From the NCBI GenBank assembly GCA_046154545.1, contig JBJXGC010000126.1:1-47393 (forward strand): 47,393 bases of DNA. Reading direction: 5' to 3'. Shown here piece after piece: positions 32,238-39,433 of the stretch. The position numbers were made by a program, and so were the translations under genes. Position 1 is the stretch's first letter, and every line of letters starts with the position of its first letter. The notes under the pieces were generated by a model that worked only from the letters and a program-made list of their open reading frames with translations, ran no database searches and had not been told where the DNA came from. The stretch comes from JBJXGC01 sp046154545 (GTDB taxonomy: Bacteria > Chloroflexota > Dehalococcoidia > Tepidiformales > Tepidiformaceae).

Positions 32238-32597
32238 TTACCGCGACGGTGGAGGCTCGCCGGCCGCCCCGGGGTCGAAGCCGTGGTCGAGATGGAGCCA
32301 CATCACCCGCGAGTAGCGAAACGTGATCGGCGTCTGGACGAGGAGCTGGACGGCCGGCGCGCCGATGACGATCAGTGGGTGCAGGCCGAGGAGCAGGAGC
32401 GGAAGCCAGTAGGCCGTGGTCACCAGGCCAAACGCGTAGCTCGCGTACATCGCCCCGACGAAATAGCCGGGCTCTCGCTCGAATACCAGCCCACACGCCG
32501 GGCAGCGTTCGTTCATCGACATAAGGCGCCTGAACACGCGGCCGGCCCGGCAGCGGGGACAGCGCTGCTGGAGGATCGCGACAAGCGTCCCCAGCAC
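32238..32597 (-). CDS. DUF983-family membrane protein
   Basis: 119 residues from a GTG at 32597. DUF983 pattern: an N-terminal zinc-ribbon-like pair CPRC (13-16) and CPAC (32-35) around a GRVFRRLMSMNE segment, then REPGYFVGAMYASY (the family's EPGYxxGAxxxxY), and two long hydrophobic helices. The end GFDPG is followed by a proline-rich tail. Function unknown. In proteobacteria relatives sit near cytochrome oxidase genes, which are not seen here. It begins four bases after the PPOX gene ends, so the two are likely co-transcribed. Confidence 0.8.
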   Translation of the reverse strand: MLGTLVAILQQRCPRCRAGRVFRRLMSMNERCPACGLVFEREPGYFVGAMYASYAFGLVTTAYWLPLLLLGLHPLIVIGAPAVQLLVQTPITFRYSRVMWLHLDHGFDPGAAGEPPPSR

Positions 32598-32601
32598 GTC
32601 T

Positions 32602-33000
32602 CTACCCCATGACCTGGACCTTCGCCGGGCGGACTTTGTAGATCACGCGCTTCTGGGCCGGGTCATGCCCCGGGTAGCGGTCGACGCCCAGGTATTTGTT
32701 CGCCAGCTTGTCGATGTGAGCGTCGGCGCCAACGAACGTCTTCTCGGATATCACGCCCCGTACCTGGAGATAGCGATACGGGTTGGCCGAATCATGAATC
32801 GAAATGGCCACGCGGGCGTCACGGTCGAGATTGCGGGCCTTCTGGCGCCCATCGGCCGTGTTGAAGATGATGGACTCACCGTCATAGTCCACCCACACGG
32901 GGGTGGACTGGGGCGAGCCGTCAGGCATCAGCGTGGCGACGTGCGCGAGGTTCTTGCCGTGGAGGATATCGATGTGCGAAGCCGGGATCTGGGCGGTCAT
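32602..33000 (-). CDS. PPOX-class (FMN- or F420-dependent) oxidoreductase-like protein
   Basis: 132 residues from the ATG at 33000. The split-barrel fold of the pyridoxamine-phosphate-oxidase superfamily is recognisable: AHVATLMPDGSPQSTPVWVDYDG, the FNTADGRQKARNLDRDARVAISI segment, which in the F420-binding subgroup contacts the deazaflavin phosphate (xxGRKxRNLxRxPxVxL), and VRGVISEK. The motif with RQKARNL leans towards F420-dependent members, as in TIGR03618-type proteins; cofactor choice is inferred. Length is typical. It is followed after four bases by the DUF983 gene. Confidence 0.82.
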   Translation of the reverse strand: MTAQIPASHIDILHGKNLAHVATLMPDGSPQSTPVWVDYDGESIIFNTADGRQKARNLDRDARVAISIHDSANPYRYLQVRGVISEKTFVGADAHIDKLANKYLGVDRYPGHDPAQKRVIYKVRPAKVQVMG

Positions 33001-33125
33001 ACAGGTGGACTCCAGCGAAGTTGGTCGTCTGACCCTAGCGCCTTGGGCCACTTGAGGGAACGCCGGCCGGCGGTTTCTCACCCGGCCCACGGCTCGCCCG
33101 CGCCGATAGCGAGGACCGCGGCCGG

Positions 33126-33902
33126 TTACGGCTTCGCGCCCTCGATGAAGCGCCGCACCACACCGTTCCACTCCTCGGCCCGCTCGAAGTAGGCCGAGTG
33201 GCCAGCACCCTTGACCTCATAGAACTGCGCGCCCGGGATCAGCGATTGCGCCTCGCGGACCATCTCCGGCGAGGTGATGAGGTCGTGTTCGCCGACCACG
33301 AAGAGCACGGGAGCGCCCAGGGCCGCGATGGGCTCGTGCATGCTGCCCCGGTAGGTCGATGGCGGACGCCCAAGCAGCCCCTTTGGCCGCGGCGGGTTAA
33401 GTGCGTTCACCTGCCGATAGAGGACGGCCATCGCCGGGTTGGCGGCCTCGAATTCGTCCGCCAGGGCATACTCGCGGAGACTGACGTCGCCCCTCACAGC
33501 CTTCAGTTCGTCCTGGATCTCGCGGATACGGTCGTTGGTTGCGCCGGCCGTCGTACCGCAGAGCACCATCGACGCCACCTTCAGCGGCGCCGCCCGCACA
33601 AGCCCGGCCACGGCCCGGCCGCCCATCGATTGCGCGACCACATGCGCCCGCTCGATAGCCAGGTGTTCCAGGAGCGCGACAAAGTCCGTCCCGAAGAAGA
33701 ACCGGCCGCTCGCTGTATCGCCCCGGCTCAGGCCCCAGCCGCGGGCGTCGAACACGGTGCAGCGATACGCTCCCGAGAACTCGGCGATCTGCTGCCACCA
33801 GGAGAGGTGGTTCCCGCCCGCCCCGTGGAGGAATACGAGGTCCGGTCCGCTCCCGTACTGCTCGTAGTAGAGTTCGGCGTCGTTCACTTTGGCGTATGGC
33901 AT
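33126..33902 (-). CDS. Alpha/beta hydrolase
   Basis: 258 residues, canonical order: oxyanion loop HGAGGNHLSW (26-35), FDARGWGLSR after beta-4, nucleophile Ser92 in VAQSMGGRA, Asp in VVGEHDLIT, His in GAGHSAYFE near the C-terminus. The AQSMGG elbow is found in esterases, haloperoxidases and C-C bond hydrolases such as MenH-like enzymes. No signal peptide. The gene lies downstream of trmD with its own good promoter at 33933-33961, so it can be expressed separately. The substrate is unknown. Confidence 0.85.
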   Translation of the reverse strand: MPYAKVNDAELYYEQYGSGPDLVFLHGAGGNHLSWWQQIAEFSGAYRCTVFDARGWGLSRGDTASGRFFFGTDFVALLEHLAIERAHVVAQSMGGRAVAGLVRAAPLKVASMVLCGTTAGATNDRIREIQDELKAVRGDVSLREYALADEFEAANPAMAVLYRQVNALNPPRPKGLLGRPPSTYRGSMHEPIAALGAPVLFVVGEHDLITSPEMVREAQSLIPGAQFYEVKGAGHSAYFERAEEWNGVVRRFIEGAKP

Positions 33903-33932
33903 CGCGGAAAACCCGGGCGGTGAGGTTTCAGC

Positions 33933-33961
33933 AGTCTAGCGGCAGTTGGGGCCCCGGTCAG
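33933..33961 (-). promoter_or_regulatory. Promoter of the alpha/beta hydrolase gene
   Basis: On the minus strand: CTGACC (33956-33961), a 17-base spacer, TAGACT (33933-33938), about 30 bases before the ATG at 33902. TAGACT is also the candidate -10 of dinG. The -35 overlaps the last codons of trmD. Confidence 0.45.
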
Positions 33962-35097
33962 CCGATGTCCTTCGCCATGGCGGCGGCCGCCGTCCTCTGC
34001 CAGCCGAGCCGTTCATAGAAATCGGTGGCGCCGCTGGCCTCCGGGGCGACGAGCAGGTTCATCCGGCGGCAGCCCTTCAGGACCAGGCGCCGCTCGAGTT
34101 CCAGCATCAGCGCCCGGCCCAGGCCTTTTCGCCGCCAGCGTTCATCGACCGCGAGGTGATAGACGTACCCCCGGCGCCCATCCCAGCCGCCCATGACCGC
34201 CCCGGCGATCAACCGGCCCGAACTTGCGACGACGAGCAGGTCGGGATCGCGGGTGAGTTTCCGGGCGATCTCGGCGCGCCCATCCAAGGGGCGCAGCGCG
34301 ATCCCCGGCCCCGCCCGCTCCCAGAGGGCGTAGACGGCGTCGTAGTCCTGGTCGTGGATGTACGTCCGCACACGCGCGCCGGCCGCCTTGAAGGGTGGGT
34401 GGTCGCCGGCGGCTGGCGCCATCTCCGGCCGTCGTGAAGCTGTCCGCCGTATGCGCTGGTCAGCCTTCCAGCGCTCGATCGCTGCGTGGTCGCCGCTCAG
34501 GAGGGGGGCCGGCACCTCCCAGCCCCGGTACTCTGCCGGCCGCGTGTAGTGCGGGTGTTCGAGTTGCCCCTGGGCAAACGACTCCTCCTCCGGGGAGGCC
34601 TCGTCGCCCAGTGCCCCGGGGATGTGGCGGGCGACGGCGTCGATCAGCACCATCGCCGGCAGCTCACCGCCCGTGAGGATGTAGTCGCCGATCGAGACCT
34701 CGCGGTCGATGCAATGCTCGACGAATCGCTCGTCGATGCCCTCATAACGGCCGCAGACGAGGATCAGCCGCCGGTTCGTCGCCAGTTCCCGGACGAGGCG
34801 GTCGTCGAGCCGCTCGCCCTGGGGCGAAAGGTAGACCACGAGCCCCCTGTCCGGCGAAAGAGCGCGCACTTCCTGGAGCGCCCGGTCGAGGACATCGACC
34901 CGCAACACCATGCCCTGGCCGCCGCCGAACGGGTAGTCATCGACCGTCCGGTGCTTATCCGTGCTGTACTCCCGGATATCGTGCAGGGCGAGGTCCAGCA
35001 GGCCGGCATCGCGAGCGCGCTTGATGATCGACACGTCAAGCGGGCCGCCGAAGGCGGCGGGGAAGAGGGTGAGGACGTCGATGCGGAGGCCGCTCAT
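33958..35097 (-). CDS. trmD: tRNA (guanine37-N1)-methyltransferase TrmD fused to a C-terminal GNAT acetyltransferase domain
   Basis: 379 residues, against about 240-255 for ordinary TrmD. Residues 1 to about 228 are a full SPOUT methyltransferase: IDVLTLFP, FGGGQGMVLRVD (57-68), the trefoil-knot SAM pocket YLSPQGERLD, VCGRYEGIDER and SIGDYILTGGE, and the domain linking to HPHYTRPAEYRGWEVP and LLSGDHAAIERW. The general-base Asp of TrmD (D169 in Haemophilus) is Glu172 here. Residues about 241-375 are a GNAT domain with HLAVDERWRRKGLGRALM, the acetyl-CoA loop, and ATDFYERLGWQR. There is no stop or frameshift between them. Its start overlaps mogA by four bases. Confidence 0.9.
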   Translation of the reverse strand: MSGLRIDVLTLFPAAFGGPLDVSIIKRARDAGLLDLALHDIREYSTDKHRTVDDYPFGGGQGMVLRVDVLDRALQEVRALSPDRGLVVYLSPQGERLDDRLVRELATNRRLILVCGRYEGIDERFVEHCIDREVSIGDYILTGGELPAMVLIDAVARHIPGALGDEASPEEESFAQGQLEHPHYTRPAEYRGWEVPAPLLSGDHAAIERWKADQRIRRTASRRPEMAPAAGDHPPFKAAGARVRTYIHDQDYDAVYALWERAGPGIALRPLDGRAEIARKLTRDPDLLVVASSGRLIAGAVMGGWDGRRGYVYHLAVDERWRRKGLGRALMLELERRLVLKGCRRMNLLVAPEASGATDFYERLGWQRTAAAAMAKDIG

Positions 35098-35630
35098 GTT
35101 TCGCCGCCTGTTGCGGCCGGTCGCGTCGCATGTCCGGTGTCGGCGTCGGTGGCGTGCTCCACCGGGAGCCGGAGGACGTCCGAGATGTGCGAGAACAGCG
35201 GCAGCAGGACATCGAGCCCCTCATCCACCGCTTTCGGGTTCCCAGGGAGGTTGACGATCAGCGTCCGCTTGCGCAGCACGGCCAGCCCACGGGAGAGGAC
35301 CGCGTACGGCGTCTTCTTCAGGCCTTCGACCCACAGCGCCACCGGGATGCCCGGGACATCGCGCTCGGCGATGTCGCGCGTAGCCTCGGGCGTGATGTCC
35401 CGCGGGGAGAGGCCCGTCCCGCCTGTCGTAATGACGATGTCGGCGACCTCACCGTCGGCCCACTCGCGCAGGATCCTGGCGATGATCGCCCGGTCGTCCG
35501 GGACGAGGTCGCGGGCGGTGATAGTGTGGCCACCCTCCCGGCAGCGCCGCTCCGCCAGCTCGCCGCTTGCGTCCTCGCGGGCGCCCGCGGCGCCCTTGTC
35601 TGAGCAGGTGAGGATGGCGATGCGCGTCAC
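35094..35630 (-). CDS. mogA: Molybdopterin adenylyltransferase-type protein (MogA/MoaB)
   Basis: 178 residues from a GTG at 35630. MogA/MoaB fold signature: TCSDKGAAGAREDASG near the N-terminus (the family's SDxxxxGxxxDxSG), then VITTGGTGLSPRDITPEAT, which contacts molybdopterin, LSRGLAVLRKRTLIVNLPGNPKAVDE at the C-terminal side. Such proteins adenylate molybdopterin before metal insertion by MoeA. Other Mo-cofactor genes are not in the window. It shares an ATGA junction with trmD-GNAT, an odd pairing. A TACGAT box 6 nt before the GTG suggests that the transcript is leaderless. Confidence 0.9.
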   Translation of the reverse strand: MTRIAILTCSDKGAAGAREDASGELAERRCREGGHTITARDLVPDDRAIIARILREWADGEVADIVITTGGTGLSPRDITPEATRDIAERDVPGIPVALWVEGLKKTPYAVLSRGLAVLRKRTLIVNLPGNPKAVDEGLDVLLPLFSHISDVLRLPVEHATDADTGHATRPAATGGET

Positions 35631-35636
35631 CCGCTC

Positions 35637-35642
35637 ATCGTA
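35637..35642 (-). promoter_or_regulatory. TACGAT -10-like box 6 nt before mogA
   Basis: Minus-strand TACGAT, six bases, then the GTG at 35630: the same TAnnnT-to-start spacing as at uvrB and other genes here. It would drive mogA-trmD as a leaderless mRNA. The -35 is unclear. Confidence 0.4.
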
Positions 35643-35727
35643 GAGGCCGGGCGCCCATGCGACACAGCCCCGTGGCCACGCGAATGCCGCGCGGCTTTAC
35701 CGAAACGCGCCAATCAGGAGTTCCCTA

Positions 35728-35757
35728 TTGACACGCCGGTGGGGCGCTGGATACTCT
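35728..35757 (+). promoter_or_regulatory. dcw operon promoter (Pmra)
   Basis: Perfect -35 TTGACA at 35728-35733, then GATACT at 35750-35755 (16-base spacer) or TACTCT at 35752-35757 (18 bases) as the -10. It is the best -35 in the window and lies directly before the MraZ box, about 110 bases upstream of mraZ. Confidence 0.7.
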
Positions 35758-35770
35758 GCGGGGGTCGTTG

Positions 35771-35795
35771 TGGGACGTAGTGGGGGAAAGTAGGG
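35771..35795 (+). promoter_or_regulatory. MraZ operator: three TGGGN-type repeats, 10-bp period
   Basis: TGGGA (35771-35775), TGGGG (35781-35785) and TAGGG (35791-35795), each separated by five bases. This is the arrangement to which E. coli MraZ binds (TGGGN direct repeats with 5-nt spacers). It lies 15-40 bases downstream of the -10, so bound MraZ would block early transcription of the whole dcw operon. Confidence 0.8.
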
Positions 35796-35866
35796 CATCA
35801 GCCCTCATCTTTCGCCCCTGAAACGGCCAATTCACGGCGGCAGTGGGAAGGAATCGGTGGGCGCAT

Positions 35867-36253
35867 ATGGCGTTCCTCGGCACGTTCGAAGCGCGGTTGG
35901 ACGAGAAGAACCGCATGCCGATCCCGGCCAAATACCGGGATCAGTTCGACGCGCCCGCCTATCTCACCTCCGGCGAGGAGCCCTGCATCGCGGTCTACAC
36001 CAGGGATTCGTTCGAGGCGCGAGCAGCCGCCGTCAAGGCGAACTCCGCCGACGACGAGCAAGGCCGGGACGCGCTTCGCAAGTTCTTCGGCGATGCCCAC
36101 GACGTGGCCCGCGATGCCCAGGGGCGGCTGCTCATCCCCCAGCGGCTGCTCTTGCACGCAGGCCTGACGAAAGATGTGACCGTCGTCGGCTCGGGGGATT
36201 GGTTCGAAATCTGGGACGCCGCCAGCTGGCGGACGCGAAACGAGGGGGCGTAA
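35867..36253 (+). CDS. mraZ: Transcriptional regulator MraZ
   Basis: 128 residues from the ATG at 35867 (GGAAGG about 15 nt and GGTGG about 6 nt upstream). Two AbrB-like SpoVT/MraZ halves are visible: FLGTFEARLDEKNRMPIPAKYR and the second DAQGRLLIPQRLLLHAGL, each carrying the DxKGRxxIP-type motif (the first as DEKNRMPIP, the second as DAQGRLLIP). MraZ forms a ring that binds repeated TGGGN sites and represses its own operon. The cognate repeats at 35771-35795 make autoregulation very likely. It ends one base before the rsmH start. Confidence 0.95.
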   Translation: MAFLGTFEARLDEKNRMPIPAKYRDQFDAPAYLTSGEEPCIAVYTRDSFEARAAAVKANSADDEQGRDALRKFFGDAHDVARDAQGRLLIPQRLLLHAGLTKDVTVVGSGDWFEIWDAASWRTRNEGA

Positions 36254-36254
36254 C

Positions 36255-37220
36255 GTGGTTGTTATGACGAGTCCGTTCACGCATACCTCCGTCCTCGTTC
36301 CCGAGGCCCTGCACTTCCTGGCCGTGACGCCAGGTGGCAGCTACATCGATTGTACCACGGGCCTCGGTGGCCACAGTCAGGCGATCATGGAGGCCCTCGG
36401 GCCCTCCGGACGGCTCCTCTGCATCGACCAGGACCGCGAGGCGTTGGAGTTCGCGCGAGCGAGGTTGGCTCCGTTTGGGAGACGGGTCAGCTTCGCTCAC
36501 GGGAACTTCCGCGAACTCGCCTTGATGGCCCTTGCGGAAGGCTTCTCGGATGTTGACGGCATCCTTATGGACCTCGGCATCTCCTCGATGCAGATCCAGC
36601 GCCCCGAGCGGGGCTTCGCTTTCGGGCTCGATGGTCCGCTCGACATGCGTATGGACGCGGACGGGACTTCGCCGACGGCCGCCGAAATCGTCAACACCTG
36701 GGATGAGACGTCGTTGGCCGACCTGTTCTTTCGCCTCGGCGAAGAACGGCAGTCGCGCCGTATAGCCACGGCGGTCGTGCGTGCGCGGCCGCTCCAGACG
36801 ACGTCTGAGTTAGCCAGAATCGTCGAGCAGGTTGTGGGGGGCGCAAGGGGCAAAACCCAAATTCACCCCGCCACTAAAGTGTTCCTTGCGCTCCGGATCC
36901 GCGTCAACAGCGAACTCGACAGCCTAGACGCGGCTCTTCCGCTCGCCCACAACCTGCTCGGCTCTGGAACTGCTCCCGGCCAAGGCGGACGCCTTGTCGT
37001 GATCAGTTTCCATTCACTCGAAGACCGCATCGTAAAGCAGTACATCCGCCGCGAATCGAGCGACTGCGTCTGCCCGCCGGGGCTGCCAATCTGTCGTTGC
37101 GGCCACCGTGCCACCCTCCGCGACCTTACCCGCAAGGCCGTCAAGCCGGGCCCGGCCGAACTCATCGCCAACCCCCGGGCACGGAGCGCTGTGCTCCGCG
37201 CCGCCGAACGGATCGCGTAG
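36255..37220 (+). CDS. rsmH: 16S rRNA m4C1402 methyltransferase RsmH
   Basis: 321 residues. The start is probably GTG 36255: GAGGGG lies 7 nt upstream, whereas the in-frame ATG at 36264 would be 16 nt away. Features: FTHTSVLVPEALHFL, the SAM motif DCTTGLGGHSQAI, the acidic loop IDQDREAL, GILMDLGISSMQ, RGFAFGLDGPLDMRMD, ALRIRVNSELDSL and SFHSLEDRIVKQ: the full RsmH (MraW) set. It methylates N4 of C1402 in the ribosomal P-site. This is the second gene of the dcw operon, as in most bacteria. Confidence 0.96.
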   Translation: MVVMTSPFTHTSVLVPEALHFLAVTPGGSYIDCTTGLGGHSQAIMEALGPSGRLLCIDQDREALEFARARLAPFGRRVSFAHGNFRELALMALAEGFSDVDGILMDLGISSMQIQRPERGFAFGLDGPLDMRMDADGTSPTAAEIVNTWDETSLADLFFRLGEERQSRRIATAVVRARPLQTTSELARIVEQVVGGARGKTQIHPATKVFLALRIRVNSELDSLDAALPLAHNLLGSGTAPGQGGRLVVISFHSLEDRIVKQYIRRESSDCVCPPGLPICRCGHRATLRDLTRKAVKPGPAELIANPRARSAVLRAAERIA

Positions 37221-37222
37221 CC

Positions 37223-37654
37223 ATGGCCGCCATGAACCGCCCGCTGCCGCGGGGTATCCCTGTCCCATTCAAGGTCGGGTCCGTCAATGGCTGGGTGATC
37301 GCCGCGCTCGTGGTGTTCGGCGCCGGAGCCGCTCTGCCCGTGCTCCAAAACAGCACGGCCACGACCCGCGGGTTCGATGTCCAGCGGCTCCAGGCCGAGG
37401 AGATCCGCCTCACGAGCGATATCCGCCTCACGGAGTCCGAAGTCGCGTCGCTCGCGTCCCTTGACCGCATTCAGAAGCGAGCGGCGGAAATCGGCCTCGG
37501 GCCCGGCGACCTGCCCTATTACATCACCACAACCGAGCCCGGGCCGGCGCCCGCCAAGGTCCCGTCTCAGTATCTCCCCGGGACCGCACCGAAAGGTGTG
37601 GCACCCGACTCCTGGTGGCGCTCACTGCTTTCGTGGGTGTCCCTGGGCAAGTAG
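37223..37654 (+). CDS. ftsL: FtsL-like divisome protein
   Basis: 143 residues from the ATG at 37223 (a second ATG at 37232 is close). A short basic cytoplasmic head, one membrane helix (VNGWVIAALVVFGAGAALPVL), then a coiled-coil-like segment rich in R/E/L (FDVQRLQAEEIRLTSDIRLTESEVASL) and the FtsL/DivIC-like RIQKRAAEIGLGPGD turn, then a proline-rich outer tail. The sequence identity of FtsL proteins is low, so the call rests on topology and on the position between rsmH and ftsI. It would hold FtsI/FtsW in the divisome. It follows rsmH by two bases. Confidence 0.75.
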   Translation: MAAMNRPLPRGIPVPFKVGSVNGWVIAALVVFGAGAALPVLQNSTATTRGFDVQRLQAEEIRLTSDIRLTESEVASLASLDRIQKRAAEIGLGPGDLPYYITTTEPGPAPAKVPSQYLPGTAPKGVAPDSWWRSLLSWVSLGK

Positions 37655-37696
37655 GCCCTGTCTCGCTCCGCGTGACGGGTGAAAGGCGCGTTCGCG

Positions 37697-39433
37697 ATGG
37701 CGCAGCAGCGGACCCCAGGGTTCGGCCGGCTTTGGGTGCCCACCGCCATGATCGGTGGATTCGCGGTCATGGCTTTGCTCCGCCTTGCCCAGGTCCAGGT
37801 CTTTCAACACGACACCTACGCGAGGATGGCTGAGGACGAACTGCGCGCCGTCCAACAGGTCTTCGGCCGCCGCGGCGCCCTCCTCGACCGCAACGGCAAC
37901 GTCCTCGCCACCAGCGTCGATACCTGGGACGTCTACGTCAGCGTCCAGGCCTGGAAGGACCCGGCCAAAGCCGAGACGGCGGCGGCCGAGATGGCCAGGG
38001 CTCTCCGGCTCGATAAGGAGCAGCTCAAGGCGAGTGTCCGCGCCCGTGAATTCGGTGACCTCCTGGTGAGCCGGGACGTGGCGTACGAAACAGGCCGCGA
38101 CCTCCTCAAGGCCGACCTCCCGGGCGTCGTGGCCTTGCCCAATTCGGTGCGCGTTAATCCCGATGGAGATACCGGCGCCGCCATCATCGGGATCACGGGC
38201 GCCGACAACACCGGCCTGGCGGGCATGGAAGACTCCCAGAATGAAGTCCTCCAGGGCAAGCCCGGCCGCGCCATCTTCGAACGTGACACCACCGGCGAAC
38301 CGATCCCCTTCGGCACGCACATCACGGAAGATCCGCAACAGGGCAAAGACATCATCCTGACGGTCGATCGTTTCCTCCAACAACTCGTCGAACGTGAACT
38401 CGACCTCGCCGTGAAGGAGCACCGTGCCCGGGGTGGGACGATCGTCGTCATGGACCCCAATAGCGGCGAGATCCTCGCCCTTGCGACGTCGCCAAGGTTG
38501 AAGTTCAGCACGCTCGACCTTTCCGACCCGGAACAGCTCGGTCTCCTCAAGAACTCCGCCGTCACCGACCTCTACGAACCCGGGAGCGTGATGAAGGTGA
38601 TCACCGCGGCTTCGGCCATCGACGCCGGGGTAGTGTCGCCCTGGACGACCTACACCGACACTGGCGTGGTCAAGATCTACGAAACCGAACTCCGCAACTG
38701 GGACTCGCAGGTCTACGGCGAGCAGACGATGACGGGGGTGCTCCAGAACTCCATAAACACCGGCGCCGTGTTCATGATGCAGGCGATGCGTGAGCAGCAG
38801 TTCGTCGCCTACCTCGACAAGTTTGGCTTCGGGAAGCCAACGGGCGTCGAACTCCAGGGCGAACCGGGGGGCATCTTTCGCAAGCCCGAGGACCGCGGCT
38901 GGACACCGGTCGATCCTGCCACCCAGTCCTTCGGCCAGTCGATCAGCGTCACCCCAATCCAGATGGTCGCCGCGTTTTCTGCCGCCATCAACGGCGGCAA
39001 CCTCCTCAAGCCCCGGCTCATCAAGGGTGTCGTCGGCGCGGATGGACACATCCAGGCGACGGCACCGGCCATCGTCAGCCAGCCCATCCGGCCAGAGACC
39101 AGCGCGGCCGTGCGCGCCATGCTCGAACAGGTGGTCATGCCACCCGAGCGGGGCCACCAGGGGCGCCCGAAGCTCTATACCGCCGGCGGCAAGTCTGGCA
39201 CGGCGAACATCCCCGTCTCCAACGGCTACAACGATCGCCAGATCGCCTCCTTCATCGGCTTCGCACCCGTCGAGAGCCCGCGGGTCGTCATCCTCGTGAA
39301 ACTCGACGACAACGCCGATGGCCTCACCGGCCAGGTGGCGGCCGGCCCGGTCTTCGCCCGCCTCGTGGACCAGGTCCTGTCATTTCTCGATGTGCAGCCC
39401 GCCGCGGCCGCGCGCGTGGAGGCCCCCCGGTGA
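37697..39433 (+). CDS. ftsI: Septal peptidoglycan transpeptidase FtsI (class B PBP)
   Basis: About 578 residues from the ATG at 37697 (AAAGG 10 nt upstream); a GTG at 37679 is an alternative without a site. One N-terminal membrane anchor (IGGFAVMALLRLAQVQV), then a pedestal domain with GRRGALLDRNGNVLATS, and a C-terminal penicillin-binding domain: SVMK (Ser297, Lys300), SIN (352-354) and KSG (Lys499). The KSG triad in place of the usual KTG is an accepted variant. It crosslinks septal murein with FtsW. The stop overlaps the murF start (GTGA). No C-terminal PASTA domains are seen. Confidence 0.94.
   Translation: MAQQRTPGFGRLWVPTAMIGGFAVMALLRLAQVQVFQHDTYARMAEDELRAVQQVFGRRGALLDRNGNVLATSVDTWDVYVSVQAWKDPAKAETAAAEMARALRLDKEQLKASVRAREFGDLLVSRDVAYETGRDLLKADLPGVVALPNSVRVNPDGDTGAAIIGITGADNTGLAGMEDSQNEVLQGKPGRAIFERDTTGEPIPFGTHITEDPQQGKDIILTVDRFLQQLVERELDLAVKEHRARGGTIVVMDPNSGEILALATSPRLKFSTLDLSDPEQLGLLKNSAVTDLYEPGSVMKVITAASAIDAGVVSPWTTYTDTGVVKIYETELRNWDSQVYGEQTMTGVLQNSINTGAVFMMQAMREQQFVAYLDKFGFGKPTGVELQGEPGGIFRKPEDRGWTPVDPATQSFGQSISVTPIQMVAAFSAAINGGNLLKPRLIKGVVGADGHIQATAPAIVSQPIRPETSAAVRAMLEQVVMPPERGHQGRPKLYTAGGKSGTANIPVSNGYNDRQIASFIGFAPVESPRVVILVKLDDNADGLTGQVAAGPVFARLVDQVLSFLDVQPAAAARVEAPR

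Noticed and set aside
33061..33072. Self-complementary CGCCGGCCGGCG as terminator after the alpha/beta hydrolase
   Set aside because: It leaves no room for a hairpin loop without losing central pairs, and no T-run follows; in this base composition such palindromes arise by chance.
36599..36770. CRISPR or tRNA genes anywhere in the window
   Set aside because: No array of regularly spaced repeats and no cloverleaf with a TTCGA arm and CCA-side acceptor was found in intergenic segments; occasional GTTCGA words lie inside genes.
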